From positions 4,464,001 to 4,528,000 of the forward strand of contig LT549889.1 in assembly GCA_900078775.1 (NCBI GenBank): a stretch of 64,000 nt of DNA, given 5' to 3'. The translations under genes were made by a program, and so were the position numbers. Every line of letters starts with the position of its first letter. Within the stretch, counting starts at the first letter, position 1. This DNA is from Mycolicibacterium aurum (GTDB taxonomy: Bacteria; Actinomycetota; Actinomycetes; Mycobacteriales; Mycobacteriaceae). Below, in pieces: positions 42,084-51,008 of this stretch. The notes under the pieces are model-generated. The model saw nothing but the letters and a program-made list of their open reading frames with translations. It did not search any database and was not told where the DNA came from.

Positions 42084-43187
42084 TTACCGAGGCAGATTCA
42101 CGAGCTCCGCGAGCCGCGCTCGGTGCCGGCCCGACGTACCCAATGCGATCTGATCGGCCTTGGCCCGCTTGAGATATAGATGTGTCGGGTGCTCCCACGT
42201 CATACCGATGCCGGCGTGCATCTGCACCGCCTCCTCGGCGGCGGTCACGGCGACCTCGCCGCAGAACGCCTGGGCGACACTGGCAGCCACCGATGCATCG
42301 GGATCGTCGGCCGCGACGGTGGCGGCGGCATACCGTGCAGCGGCGGCTGCGGACTCCACTGCGGTGTACAGATCCGCCAGTCGGTGCTTCAACGCCTGGA
42401 AGCCGCCGACCACCCGACCGAACTGGCGCCGCTCCTTGACGTAATCGACGGTGGCTTCCAGACACCACCGCGAGAGACCGAGCTGCTCGGAAGCCAACAG
42501 TGCCGCGCCGACTTCCAGCGCCCGCCGGATCGCGGCCGCCGCATCGGCGTTGACCAAGGTGCCCGTCGCGCCGTCGACCGCAACATGGGCCAGCTGCCGG
42601 GTCATATCCAGCGACACAACGGGAGTCAGGGAGACCTCCGCGGAGGAGACGGCGTACAGCGCGATTCCGTCTGCCGTCGAAGCCGGCACCAACAGCACGT
42701 CGGCCTCCAAGGCCCCGGCCACACTGGTGATCGTGCCGGTGAGCCGGCCCTCGGTCGCCGACACCGACGCAATGACGGAATCCGGTGCAGCCGACCAGGT
42801 GACGGCCAGCGCGGCGGTCTGTTCTCCGGAGGCTATCGAACCCAGCAGGTCGGTGCCGGGTCCCGGGAGCACCGATTCCAGGAGCACCGTGGTGGCGATC
42901 ACCGCGCTGGTCAGGAACGGTACCGGCGCGACCATCCGGCCGAGTTCCTCGAGCACCACGGCGGCCTCACGGACAGAACCACCGGCTCCACCGAGGTCCT
43001 CGGGCACCAGGAGCCCGCCCAACCCGATCTCCACCGACAGCGCCTTCCACAGCCCGTCGACGACCGACCGGTCCGCGTCGTACATCCGGGTGACGGCGTC
43101 CGGGTCCCACCGTGCGTCGAGCAGACTCCGCACACTGGCGCGCAGTTCGTCCTCGATTTCGGTGTAGAGCAGATCGAGTTCGGTCAC
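42084..43187 (-). CDS. Acyl-CoA dehydrogenase, small-subunit type
   Basis: A 367-residue FadE protein with a degenerate catalytic region: the C-terminal QMHAGIGMTWEHPTHLYLKRA is present, but the sequence ends at LAELVNLPR without the usual Glu-Gly motif of larger ACADs. The N-terminus (EDLGGAGGSVREAAVVLEEL) and ERRQFGRVVGGFQALKHRLA are typical. In mycobacteria such genes are paired with a complete ACAD gene and form alpha2beta2 enzymes (as in cholesterol side-chain degradation). The 4-nt overlap with the next gene supports such a heteromer. Confidence 0.88.
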   Translation of the reverse strand: MTELDLLYTEIEDELRASVRSLLDARWDPDAVTRMYDADRSVVDGLWKALSVEIGLGGLLVPEDLGGAGGSVREAAVVLEELGRMVAPVPFLTSAVIATTVLLESVLPGPGTDLLGSIASGEQTAALAVTWSAAPDSVIASVSATEGRLTGTITSVAGALEADVLLVPASTADGIALYAVSSAEVSLTPVVSLDMTRQLAHVAVDGATGTLVNADAAAAIRRALEVGAALLASEQLGLSRWCLEATVDYVKERRQFGRVVGGFQALKHRLADLYTAVESAAAAARYAAATVAADDPDASVAASVAQAFCGEVAVTAAEEAVQMHAGIGMTWEHPTHLYLKRAKADQIALGTSGRHRARLAELVNLPR

Positions 43188-44362
43188 TTGGCCGTCTCCT
43201 TCCAGGGGATGTCCTTGTCGACGCGGGCTTCGGCGGGCAGACCCAGCACGCGCTCGCCGATGATGTTGCGCAGGATCTCCGAGGTTCCGCCCTCGATGGA
43301 GTTGCCCTTGGCACGCAGGTAGCGGTAGCCCGCGTCGCGGCCGCAGAGATCGACGCTGGTGGGACGCACCAGTGTGTAGTCCGAATAGTGCAGGCCCTCT
43401 TCGCCGAGCAGTTCCAGCTCCAAGCCCGTCAGCTTCTGGTTCAGTGTGGCGAACGTCAGCTTCATCGCCGACCCTTCGGGACCGGGCTGGCCGAGTGCGA
43501 GCTTCTGCCGCAACCGCGTTCCGGCGAGGCGGGCCACCTCGGCATCCACCCAGTGCCGCATCAGCCGGTCATGCAGTTCCGGTGTCCGTTGCTCGGGCCG
43601 CTGGCGCCAGGTGTCGGTGACGGTGCCGATCATTCCGCCTTCACGCGGCGCCGCCTGGCCACCGATGGCCACCCGCTCGTTGTTGAGCGTGCCGTTGGCC
43701 ACTGCCCACCCCTGCCCCACCTCGCCGAGCCGCTGGCCGTCGGGGATCCGCACGTCGGTCAGGAAGACCTCGTTGAACTCGGCCTCACCGGTGAGCTGCC
43801 GGAGTGGGCGCACCTCCACTCCGGGGACAGTCATGTCGCACAGGAAGAACGTCATACCGCGGTGCTTGGGAATGTCGGGGTTGCTGCGGGCCAACAGGAT
43901 CCCGAACCGGGCGTTGTGCGCGTCGGATGTCCATACCTTCTGGCCGTTGACCACCCAGTCTTCCCCGTCGGGTACTGCACGGGTGGCGACCGCCGCGAGG
44001 TCCGAACCGGCGCCCGGCTCGCTGAACAGCTGGCACCAGATCTCCTCACCGGTCCACAACGGTCGCAGATAACGCCGCTTCTGTTCCTCGGTCCCGAAGG
44101 CCAGGATCGTCGGCATCGCCATGCCCAACCCGATGATGTTCGATTCGGGGCGGTTGTCCGGCGCACCGGCCCGGTCGAACAATGCGTCGACCTCGGGCTG
44201 CCAGGCCGCGGGCAGGCTCAAGCCACCGTGCCCCAGCGGGTAGGACACCCGGGCCAACCCGGCATCGAAGCGGGCGCGCAGGAAGTCGGCCCGATCCGTC
44301 GTCTCGACCTGGTGGGTCGCGAGGAACTCTTCGACCCGCGTGCGTAATTCGTCCAATGTCAT
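43184..44362 (-). CDS. Acyl-CoA dehydrogenase, large-subunit type
   Basis: A 392-residue FadE protein: FSEPGAGSDLAAVATRAVPD, NGQKVWTSDAHNARFG, and a C-terminal block GNSIEGGTSEILRNIIGERVLGL with the conserved EGGTSEIL motif. It is translationally coupled to the smaller ACAD (overlap 43184-43187), so the pair probably forms one alpha2beta2 enzyme acting on a branched or ring-bearing acyl-CoA. It follows the SDR gene by 37 bp. Confidence 0.9.
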   Translation of the reverse strand: MTLDELRTRVEEFLATHQVETTDRADFLRARFDAGLARVSYPLGHGGLSLPAAWQPEVDALFDRAGAPDNRPESNIIGLGMAMPTILAFGTEEQKRRYLRPLWTGEEIWCQLFSEPGAGSDLAAVATRAVPDGEDWVVNGQKVWTSDAHNARFGILLARSNPDIPKHRGMTFFLCDMTVPGVEVRPLRQLTGEAEFNEVFLTDVRIPDGQRLGEVGQGWAVANGTLNNERVAIGGQAAPREGGMIGTVTDTWRQRPEQRTPELHDRLMRHWVDAEVARLAGTRLRQKLALGQPGPEGSAMKLTFATLNQKLTGLELELLGEEGLHYSDYTLVRPTSVDLCGRDAGYRYLRAKGNSIEGGTSEILRNIIGERVLGLPAEARVDKDIPWKETAK

Positions 44363-44399
44363 GGTCTTTCGTACCTTTCTTGCCGGTCGCCGGGCCGAC

Positions 44400-45158
44400 T
44401 CAGTTCTCGCCCGTGGTGAGGCTCACGCCGCCGTCCACGACGACCGTCTGGCCGGTCATCCAGGCCGCGTCCTCGGACAGCAGGAACGCCACCACACTGC
44501 CGATATCGTCGGGTTCGCCCAGCCGCTTGAGGGGGTAGCCCGCAGCCACCTGCCCCTCCCGATCCTGGTAAAGGGCCGCGGCGAACTTGGTCTTCACCAC
44601 TGCCGGCGCCACCCCGTTGACCCGGATGTCCGGCCCGAGTTCGACGGCAAGCAGTTCGGTGATGGAGTTGAGCATCGCCTTGGTGGCCCCATAGAACCCG
44701 ATCCCGGGCTCGGTGCGGATTGCCGAGAGCGACGAGACGTTCACGATGACACCCGCATTATCCTTCATCCACGCCCGGTGCACCTTCTGCACCCACGACA
44801 ACGTGGAGATGCAGTTGACCTCGACGATCTTGCGTGCCGCGGCGAGATCGAGCTCCAGCACCGGACCGAAGGTCGGGTTGATACCGGTGTTGTTGACCAG
44901 GAAGTCGATGCTACCGAACGTCGAGATCGCCTGGCGCACAGTGTCATCCTGATGCCCGAGATCATCGGCCTTACCGGCGACAGCCAGCGCGTTCGCCGGT
45001 CCGCCCAGCTGCGCAACCGCTTCATCGAGCGCGTCCTGGCCACGGGCGGTGATCACCACCTTGGCTCCGTCTGCCACCAACCGCTGCGCGATACCCAGAC
45101 CGATACCCCGGCTGGCCCCGGTGACGATCGCGGTCTTACCGGCGAATCGGGCGCTCAC
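44400..45158 (-). CDS. Short-chain dehydrogenase/reductase (hydroxyacyl type)
   Basis: A 252-residue SDR: TGASRGIGLGIAQRLV, NNTGINPTF, VSSLSAIRTEPG (Ser), FYGATKAML (Tyr/Lys), VNGVAPAVVKTKFA, and VVDGGVSLTTGEN at the end. Start GTG 45158 (VSARFAGKT) overlaps the thiolase stop by 4 nt. In a thiolase-SDR-ACAD-ACAD unit it probably serves as a 3-hydroxyacyl-CoA dehydrogenase. Active-site residues are standard. Confidence 0.87.
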   Translation of the reverse strand: MSARFAGKTAIVTGASRGIGLGIAQRLVADGAKVVITARGQDALDEAVAQLGGPANALAVAGKADDLGHQDDTVRQAISTFGSIDFLVNNTGINPTFGPVLELDLAAARKIVEVNCISTLSWVQKVHRAWMKDNAGVIVNVSSLSAIRTEPGIGFYGATKAMLNSITELLAVELGPDIRVNGVAPAVVKTKFAAALYQDREGQVAAGYPLKRLGEPDDIGSVVAFLLSEDAAWMTGQTVVVDGGVSLTTGEN

Positions 45159-46372
45159 GAGAGACGTTCGATGATCATGGCCATGCCCTGGCCGCCGCCG
45201 ACACACATGGTCTCCAGGCCGAACTGCTTATCGTGCCACTGCAGCGAATTGACCAGGGTGCTGGTGATACGGGCACCCGACATCCCGAACGGGTGGCCGA
45301 CCGCGATCGCACCACCGTTGACGTTCAGCCGGTCCAGATCCAGCCCCAGCTCACGTGCGGACGGAACCACCTGCGCGGCAAAGGCTTCATTGATCTCGAC
45401 CAGGTCGATGTCACCGACCGTCATGCCGGCGCGGGCCAGCGCCTGGCGCGACGCCTCGACCGGCCCCAGCCCCATGATCTCCGGGGACAGGCCGGAGACT
45501 CCGGTACTGACGATCCGGGCCAATGGGGTGAGGCCCAGCCGCTTTGCCAAGGTATCGGACATGATGACGATCGCGGCCGCACCGTCATTGAGGGCACAGC
45601 AGTTGCCGGCGGTGACGGTGCCGTCGGGCCGGAAGGCCGGTTGCAGTGAGGACAATCCCTCCAGTGTCACCCCCGCGCGGGGACCGTCATCCTTGCTGAC
45701 CACGGTGCCGTCGGGCAGTGTCACCGGTGTGATGTCGCGCTCCCAGAAGCCACTGGCGATCGCGGCTTCGGCGAGGTTCTGACTGCGGACCGCGAAGGAA
45801 TCCTGTTCGGCACGTGTGACGCCCGCGAACTGCGCGACGTTCTCAGCGGTCTGCCCCATGGCGATGTAGACATCGGGTAGCGAGCCCTCGTCGCGAGGGT
45901 CCACCCAGGTCTGTCCACCGGCGGCGAAGACCGCGGTACGGGCCTTGGCCGCGTCGAAGACCGGGTTCTCGGTATCGGGCAGGCCATCGGCTGCGCCCTT
46001 GAAGAAACGGCTCACCGTCTCCACGCCGGCCGAAATGAAAGCCTCGCCCTCTCCGGCCTTGATCGCATGAAAGGCCATCCGGGTGGTCTGCAGGCTGCTG
46101 GAGCAGTACCGGTTCACGGTCACGCCGGGCAGATAGTCCATACCTGCCAGCACCGCAACGACTTTCCCGAGGTTGTGGCCGGCTTCACCGGCGGGTTGAC
46201 CACAGCCCAGCATCAGGTCATCGATCGCCCTCGGATCCAACTCGGGCACCTTCGCGAGCGCGGCCGAGACCATCTGCACGGTCAGATCATCCGCGCGCAT
46301 CTCCTTCAGCGATCCCTTGCCGGCCCTGCCGATCGGCGACCGGGCAGTCGAGACAATAACGGCTTCGGGCAT
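45155..46372 (-). CDS. Acetyl-CoA acyltransferase (thiolase)
   Basis: A 405-residue thiolase I: nucleophile Cys90 in VNRYCSSSLQ, His360 in AVGHPFGMSGARI and Cys390 in ETMCVGGGQGMAM form the triad. It cleaves 3-ketoacyl-CoA at the end of the pathway. ATG 46372 (MPEAVIVSTARSPIG) has AAAGGAG upstream; the frame runs to 46429 without family sequence. It is the first gene of a four-gene leftward unit ending at 42084. Confidence 0.93.
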   Translation of the reverse strand: MPEAVIVSTARSPIGRAGKGSLKEMRADDLTVQMVSAALAKVPELDPRAIDDLMLGCGQPAGEAGHNLGKVVAVLAGMDYLPGVTVNRYCSSSLQTTRMAFHAIKAGEGEAFISAGVETVSRFFKGAADGLPDTENPVFDAAKARTAVFAAGGQTWVDPRDEGSLPDVYIAMGQTAENVAQFAGVTRAEQDSFAVRSQNLAEAAIASGFWERDITPVTLPDGTVVSKDDGPRAGVTLEGLSSLQPAFRPDGTVTAGNCCALNDGAAAIVIMSDTLAKRLGLTPLARIVSTGVSGLSPEIMGLGPVEASRQALARAGMTVGDIDLVEINEAFAAQVVPSARELGLDLDRLNVNGGAIAVGHPFGMSGARITSTLVNSLQWHDKQFGLETMCVGGGQGMAMIIERLS

Positions 46373-46438
46373 CAACGCTCCTTTGAAGGTTCCAGACAGG
46401 TGCTCAGACCAAACAGGTGAGAACGTCACCCACCGATG

Positions 46439-46454
46439 TTCCAGGGTGCTGGAA
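46439..46454. promoter_or_regulatory. Palindrome in thiolase promoter region
   Basis: TTCCAG and CTGGAA flank GGTG: perfect 6-4-6 inverted repeat, 67 bp upstream of the thiolase start. Possible operator of the thiolase unit; no other copy was seen nearby except a GTTCCAG half-site at about 46389. Confidence 0.3.
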
Positions 46455-46532
46455 AGCCGGTTGTATGGCCTACATCTGGCGCACTTCTCCGCCCGATCGG
46501 GGGATGCCGCGTCGCGCGGACTCGGGCGCGAT

Positions 46533-47207
46533 CTAGGTGGCTGAGCCCGAATCGACGATGCCGCGAAGCATGATGTCGCGCATGGCTTGACCGACTTCCG
46601 CGCCGGTCATCTCACCGCCCGGGCTGTACCAACGGTGCATCCAGTTGACCGCGCCGAGGACCGTATACGTCACCATCCGCGGGTCCAGGTCAGACTTGAA
46701 CTCCCCGTTGGCAATTCCATTCTCGATGATCGACCGCACGGCATCCTCGAAGCGGCGCGCACTGTCCCGGAAGACCTGTTGCAGCTCGGTCCCCGACGAA
46801 CTGAGCCAACGAGCATCCTCCTGCACGTAGATGTTCAGGAACGGGTACTGCTTTTCATAGGATGTCGCCAGCATTTCGATCACCTCGGAGAGGCGCTCGA
46901 TCGCCGAACCCTGCTTGGCCGCCACCGCCTCGGCACTCGCGACATTGAAATCGGTACTCTGGCGCACCAACTCCAGGAAGATCTCGTCCTTCGTCGCGAA
47001 GTAGTAGTAGATGTTGGACTGACTGACGCCGAGATGATTCGCGATATCGGTGATGCTCGTACCGTTGAATCCATTGATCGAGAAGACTTCAGCTGCCTTC
47101 GCGAGTATCTGCGCGCGCTGTTCGAGCCAGACCGGGCTGCGCTCCTTGCGCGCGAGCTCACGCCGTTGGGCGATCTTGCTGGGCTTGCGCGCCTTCGACT
47201 CCGTCAT
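46533..47207 (-). CDS. TetR-family regulator, likely regulator of the TGTCAATA sites
   Basis: A 224-residue TetR regulator. The extreme N-terminus is highly basic (RKPSKIAQRRELARKER). LEQRAQILAKAAEVFSING, then IANHLGVSQSNIYYYFATKDE is the HTH. The C-terminal domain (YPFLNIYVQEDARW) is helical. ATG 47207 is used. A strong promoter with a TGTCAATA palindrome lies 325-370 bp upstream (47533-47576), so it probably autoregulates. Its position amid the sites makes it the best candidate for binding them, but a TetR elsewhere is possible. Confidence 0.85.
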   Translation of the reverse strand: MTESKARKPSKIAQRRELARKERSPVWLEQRAQILAKAAEVFSINGFNGTSITDIANHLGVSQSNIYYYFATKDEIFLELVRQSTDFNVASAEAVAAKQGSAIERLSEVIEMLATSYEKQYPFLNIYVQEDARWLSSSGTELQQVFRDSARRFEDAVRSIIENGIANGEFKSDLDPRMVTYTVLGAVNWMHRWYSPGGEMTGAEVGQAMRDIMLRGIVDSGSAT

Positions 47208-47532
47208 GAGCCGGCTTCCCCGTCGTCCGGCAGATGCCCGGAAACCACCTGCGAATCAGAGCGTGCGGTGCCGGCCGGTATATCCGTCATCAGCATGTCT
47301 TCCATGCTCTCATTTCCCGCACCACCGCACGAGACCCACCGCGCAGCGATTCGACCCGATGCGCAAAGGCACCTCTCGGTTGATCACGTCAACGCCGTGA
47401 CAAGCCGACCGCGGCCGGGGCGCACGGACACGCGATCACCGCGGCGATCAACGGCACACGGTGTCAGCGCATTACGCGCACCGGCTGTCGATTCACCGGC
47501 GCACAGCGCAGCCACGAAGGTCATGTCGGCCG

Positions 47533-47561
47533 AGATTACCGGCCACCAGACCTCTCGTCAA
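47533..47561 (-). promoter_or_regulatory. Leftward SigA-type promoter in site A
   Basis: Minus strand TTGACG (47561-47556), 17 nt, TAATCT (47538-47533). The -35 lies within the right arm of palindrome A. It points to the TetR gene 325 bp away. Confidence 0.55.
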
Positions 47562-47576
47562 TACCCATATTGACGA
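47555..47576. promoter_or_regulatory. Palindrome site A (TGTCAATA family)
   Basis: TCGTCAATA and TATTGACGA are perfect 9-bp arms around CCCA. It overlaps the -35 of a leftward promoter towards the TetR gene 46533-47207, and lies just before the stop of the ligase gene. First of five such sites. Confidence 0.7.
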
Positions 47577-47579
47577 AGA

Positions 47580-49097
47580 TCACACGGCACTGCTCAACCG
47601 GTCATAGGTCTCGGCGCTGTTGCCCTGATCCCGCAGCAGGTGTTTACGCACCCGCGAGGTGGGCGTCTTGGGCAACGCGTCCGCCAGTTCGAGATAGCGC
47701 GGCTGCATGAACGCGGGCAGACGTTCACCGAGGAACTCGGCCACCTCCGGAAGACGGATCTGCCGGCCGGGTTCGGGGACGATGAACACCTTCACCTCGT
47801 CGTCGCCCGCATACTCGCCGGGATGGGCCACACAGGCCACCTCGTCGATACCGGGGAACGCCAGCACTTCCCGCTCGACCTCGAAGCTGGAGATGTTCTC
47901 GCCCCGTCTACGCAGTGAATCCTTGTAGCGGTCGTGGAAGTAGTAGAAACCGTTCTCGTCGACGCTCACCGCATCCCCGGTGTGGTACCAGCCGTCCCGC
48001 CACGCCTCCTCGGTCGCCGCGGCATCGCCCTGGTAACCCAGCGACATCAGGGTCCGTTCGTCCGAGCGCACGATCAGCTCGCCGATCGCACCGGGCGGGA
48101 CGTCGCGGCCCTCGTCGTCGACCAGGCGCGCATGGAATCCGTCGCGCACCGTTCCACAGCTGCCCGGAGGGACCGACTGGTCGAGCACCTTGGTGATCAC
48201 CATGCTCGTCTCGGTGGATCCGTATGCCGTGCACAGCCCGCGTAATCCGAAGCGCTCGATGAATCCGTCCGCATCCGAGGGCAGTGGGGCCGCAAGCAGG
48301 AACTCCATGCTGTGGTCACGGTCCTCGGCCGAGACCGGTCTGGACTCGAGATACTGGGCGACGGTGCCGGGTGCGACGGCGAAGGTGGAGCCGAGTTCCT
48401 TGGCGGTGCGCCAATATGTGGACATCGCGGGTGCCCGCCGCACAACGATGGTGCCGCCCACCCGCAACATCTGCACCGAGGGTGCGAACGCCGAAAGATG
48501 GAACCAGGGCAGGTCGGCCTGGAAGACCGAGTTCTCGGTGAGCCCGGCCCCCTCGATCAACCAATCGACGACTCCGCAGAAATATGCGTGGGTGCTGATG
48601 GAAGCCTTCGAGGGGCCCGTTGTTCCGGAGGTCAGGAGCAGGCAGTGCGGGTCCGATGGCAGCACCACCGGCGAGGGTGGCACCGCCAGGTCACCCGCGT
48701 CGCACAACGTCGCGGGGTCGATTCGTCGCTGTGCCCAATGCGGCGACAGGTTCTGTGCCTCGGCGTCCTCTGCGACCACAACGGTCGGATCGATCCGATC
48801 GCAGGCGTTGGTCAGCATCTGCCCGAGGTACGCCGGGTTGACCGGAGCGATCACCGCTCCCAGCAGGGTCGCCCCCCACCAGGTTCGAATCCAGCCCGGA
48901 CCGTTGGACAGCAGGATCATCACTCGGTCACCCGGCCCGACACCGTGCGCGGCGAGCACCGCTGCAGCGCTGCGGCCCGCGTCGAGGCTGTCCTGCCACG
49001 TCCACGTGACACCGCCTTCGAACTTCACCAACGGTCGGTCCGGCCAGGTTGCGACGCCGCGGCGGATAAGTTCGAGGATGGTGTCGGATTCGGGCAT
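47580..49097 (-). CDS. Acyl-CoA synthetase, AMP-binding
   Basis: A 505-residue ANL ligase. The P-loop motif is LTSGTTGPSKASI, the A8 core DGWYHTGDAVSVDENGFYYF, the hinge DRYKDSLRRRGENISSFEVE, and the catalytic Lys should be in LPKTPTSRVRKHLL. Related to crotonobetaine/carnitine-CoA ligase-like or medium-chain ligases. ATG 49097 is used. The gene is downstream of a strong hairpin (49198-49233), so it has its own promoter, but no TGTCAATA site precedes it. Probably activates an acid released by the carotenoid-oxygenase pathway; inferred from position. Confidence 0.87.
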   Translation of the reverse strand: MPESDTILELIRRGVATWPDRPLVKFEGGVTWTWQDSLDAGRSAAAVLAAHGVGPGDRVMILLSNGPGWIRTWWGATLLGAVIAPVNPAYLGQMLTNACDRIDPTVVVAEDAEAQNLSPHWAQRRIDPATLCDAGDLAVPPSPVVLPSDPHCLLLTSGTTGPSKASISTHAYFCGVVDWLIEGAGLTENSVFQADLPWFHLSAFAPSVQMLRVGGTIVVRRAPAMSTYWRTAKELGSTFAVAPGTVAQYLESRPVSAEDRDHSMEFLLAAPLPSDADGFIERFGLRGLCTAYGSTETSMVITKVLDQSVPPGSCGTVRDGFHARLVDDEGRDVPPGAIGELIVRSDERTLMSLGYQGDAAATEEAWRDGWYHTGDAVSVDENGFYYFHDRYKDSLRRRGENISSFEVEREVLAFPGIDEVACVAHPGEYAGDDEVKVFIVPEPGRQIRLPEVAEFLGERLPAFMQPRYLELADALPKTPTSRVRKHLLRDQGNSAETYDRLSSAV

Positions 49098-49197
49098 GTG
49101 GTGTCCTCCTGGGGCGACGGCTTCCAGCGAGCCTACGGTGTTCTCGACAAGCGATTGCGGGCATTTGAACCGGATCGGGTGAGATCCGGGTGGTACA

Positions 49198-49233
49198 ACT
49201 CTTCCCGCCGGAGGTTTCTCCGGCGGGAAGAGT
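49198..49233 (-). terminator. Terminator hairpin after carotenoid oxygenase 1
   Basis: A perfect 16-bp stem (arms ACTCTTCCCGCCGGAG and its complement) with loop GTTT, 48 bp after the carotenoid oxygenase stop. No U-tract follows, as is common for mycobacterial terminators. Confidence 0.65.
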
Positions 49234-49280
49234 CCGCATCAGCGTGGTTGTACGGTACGGCTTCTCAGGCTCCGGGTGGA

Positions 49281-50759
49281 CTAGTGGAAGTCCATCCAGT
49301 GCCCGTGCGGGGTCCAGCCCACGGCGAAGGGCAGCTCGACCTTGGCGACCGGGCCCGACGGCAGGTCTTCGGCGTTGAAGATCATGAAATCGGTACTGCG
49401 TTCGTTGAAGTAGGAGACCGGGGTGATCAGGTAACCGACTCCCTCGGGGGCATCCGGGGTGCGCGGCACGAACACCGATTCGTACACACCGATCGGGCGG
49501 TCGTGCTTGATGGTGTAGCTGTCTTCCTTACCGGTGTGCACGTTGCGGCGCATGACGGTGTTCATCCGCATGCCGTCCTTGACGAGTTCGCCGGCGGTGT
49601 AGAAGCCCCATTCGTAGGGCTTGCCCCAGAACCGCTCGTCGATCTTGGGCAGCTCCGCCGGCGTATCGCTGAGGTGTTCGCTGGTGGCCCTGCCCTTTTC
49701 GAGGTCCAGAACCCAGCGTCCGATGCAGGTGGTACCGACCTGCCAGAACGGGACGAACGGTCCGCCCGGGGGAAACACCTCGTCGGTCTTGAACGGCGGC
49801 GAATTGAAGATCGGTCCATCGAGCACGATCTTGCCGTCGATCTCGTTGGCCGACAGCGTGTGCATGATGTACTCGGGCTCGAAATCGGCCTCGATCCACT
49901 GCACCGGACCGTCGATGTCATCACGACGGATCACCGCGATCACGGTCGGCAGACTGGTATCCCAGCCGTAGATCCCGCGACCCTGGGCGATCCGCGCCCG
50001 GTCCTGCAGGAACGGCGCGAACGCCACGATGGCGTAGTTCTCGGTGATCCACATATCGTGGGCGATCGCACAGTACGGGCCGTCATCGAGATGCTTGGTG
50101 CGCACCACGCCGTCCAGGGTCACAACGTGCACGCTGATGTAGGGCTTGCGGTCGCGGTAGGTGCAACTCCACAGCTCCCCCTTCACGTCATCCCACTTCG
50201 GATGCGGCCCGAACGCACCGTCACCGAAGCACACCTTCTCGAACAGACCATCGGAGAGCTGGCTCGACCACGGGACGATTCCCTTGGTCTCCAGGGTGAT
50301 CGGATCCAACGCGATGGGCGGGCAGCCCTGCTCCGAGAGCGCCAGCACCTCGCCGTTGAACGGCATCGCGTTGATATTGGCCACGCCCTGGGGGATCCCG
50401 GCGTTGTGCTCGTCGCGGATCGCGTCACCCAGGCCCCAGGCGCGCCAGTCATCGAATTTGCCGTCTTCGTAGGAGAACAACGACCGGCCCGCGCGCTCCT
50501 CGGCGACGAACTTCGGCGTGCGCACCCAACGGTTGCGGAACTCGACCTTGCCGTCGCGAAACACCAAGCCCTGCACCATGCCATCGATGGTGTAGACCGT
50601 TTCCAGGCCCTGCTTGTTGGGGCGGCGCCAGGTCGGGCCGTTGCGGTAGAAACCGCCCTCCAACCCTTCGGGCAGTTCACCCGAGACGATGCAGTCTTCG
50701 ATCGTGGCTTCGTAACGCATGGGCCGGTACGGCCCTCGCTGATTCGCGGGAATACCCAT
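49281..50759 (-). CDS. Carotenoid cleavage oxygenase family, copy 1
   Basis: A 492-residue member of the RPE65/carotenoid oxygenase family (non-heme Fe(II), O2-dependent cleavage of an isoprenoid or stilbene-type double bond). Four His ligands are visible, as in copy 2: about 186 (AFGPHPKWD), 234 (AIAHDMWIT), 300 (YIMHTLSA) and 485 (TPHGHWMDF). ATG 50759 (MGIPANQRGPY) is chosen because AAGGAG precedes it; the open frame continues to 50834 into the operator. Nearly identical to copy 2 at 51009. Palindrome B lies 62 bp upstream. Whether the substrate is a carotenoid, apocarotenoid or lignin-like aryl alkene is not known. Confidence 0.88.
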   Translation of the reverse strand: MGIPANQRGPYRPMRYEATIEDCIVSGELPEGLEGGFYRNGPTWRRPNKQGLETVYTIDGMVQGLVFRDGKVEFRNRWVRTPKFVAEERAGRSLFSYEDGKFDDWRAWGLGDAIRDEHNAGIPQGVANINAMPFNGEVLALSEQGCPPIALDPITLETKGIVPWSSQLSDGLFEKVCFGDGAFGPHPKWDDVKGELWSCTYRDRKPYISVHVVTLDGVVRTKHLDDGPYCAIAHDMWITENYAIVAFAPFLQDRARIAQGRGIYGWDTSLPTVIAVIRRDDIDGPVQWIEADFEPEYIMHTLSANEIDGKIVLDGPIFNSPPFKTDEVFPPGGPFVPFWQVGTTCIGRWVLDLEKGRATSEHLSDTPAELPKIDERFWGKPYEWGFYTAGELVKDGMRMNTVMRRNVHTGKEDSYTIKHDRPIGVYESVFVPRTPDAPEGVGYLITPVSYFNERSTDFMIFNAEDLPSGPVAKVELPFAVGWTPHGHWMDFH

Positions 50760-50820
50760 AGAGACCAACTCCTTCAACTCAAGCATTGAGACACGCCAGC
50801 TGTCCACGCTCGCGGTGGCG

Positions 50821-50844
50821 GCTGTCAATAACATTATTGACAGC
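50821..50844. promoter_or_regulatory. Palindrome site B before carotenoid oxygenase 1
   Basis: GCTGTCAATA and TATTGACAGC, perfect 10-bp arms around a 4-nt centre (ACAT). It lies 62 bp upstream of the copy 1 start. The right arm read on the minus strand contains TTGACA, but a good -10 is not obvious at 17-18 nt. Confidence 0.7.
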
Positions 50845-50952
50845 CCGTCGTCTCAGTGTCAACCCCTGGGACAACAGATGAACTGCCAAGGGACAGAGGC
50901 ATTTACACCGGGTTTTGGATCATCCGAAGGCAGCCCCGGGACTTACGCACAG

Positions 50953-50993
50953 CAAAAGGCCCGGTGGCGGCGAGCGTGCTCACCACCACCGGG
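50953..50993 (-). terminator. Terminator after carotenoid oxygenase 2
   Basis: On the minus strand CCCGGTGG pairs with CCACCGGG, with a nested GAGC/GCTC stem, followed by CCTTTTG. It starts 16 bp after the stop of copy 2. Confidence 0.6.
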
Positions 50994-51008
50994 TTTCCCG
51001 TGTTCGCG

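Larger units (their letters stand above)
47208..47579. other. 372-bp gap without a recognisable gene
   Basis: Between the TetR start and the ligase stop. No minus-strand frame of useful length is seen, and the plus-strand frames here look like shadows. It holds the promoter and operator at 47533-47576; about 320 nt of this would be an untranslated leader of the TetR mRNA. Confidence 0.6.
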
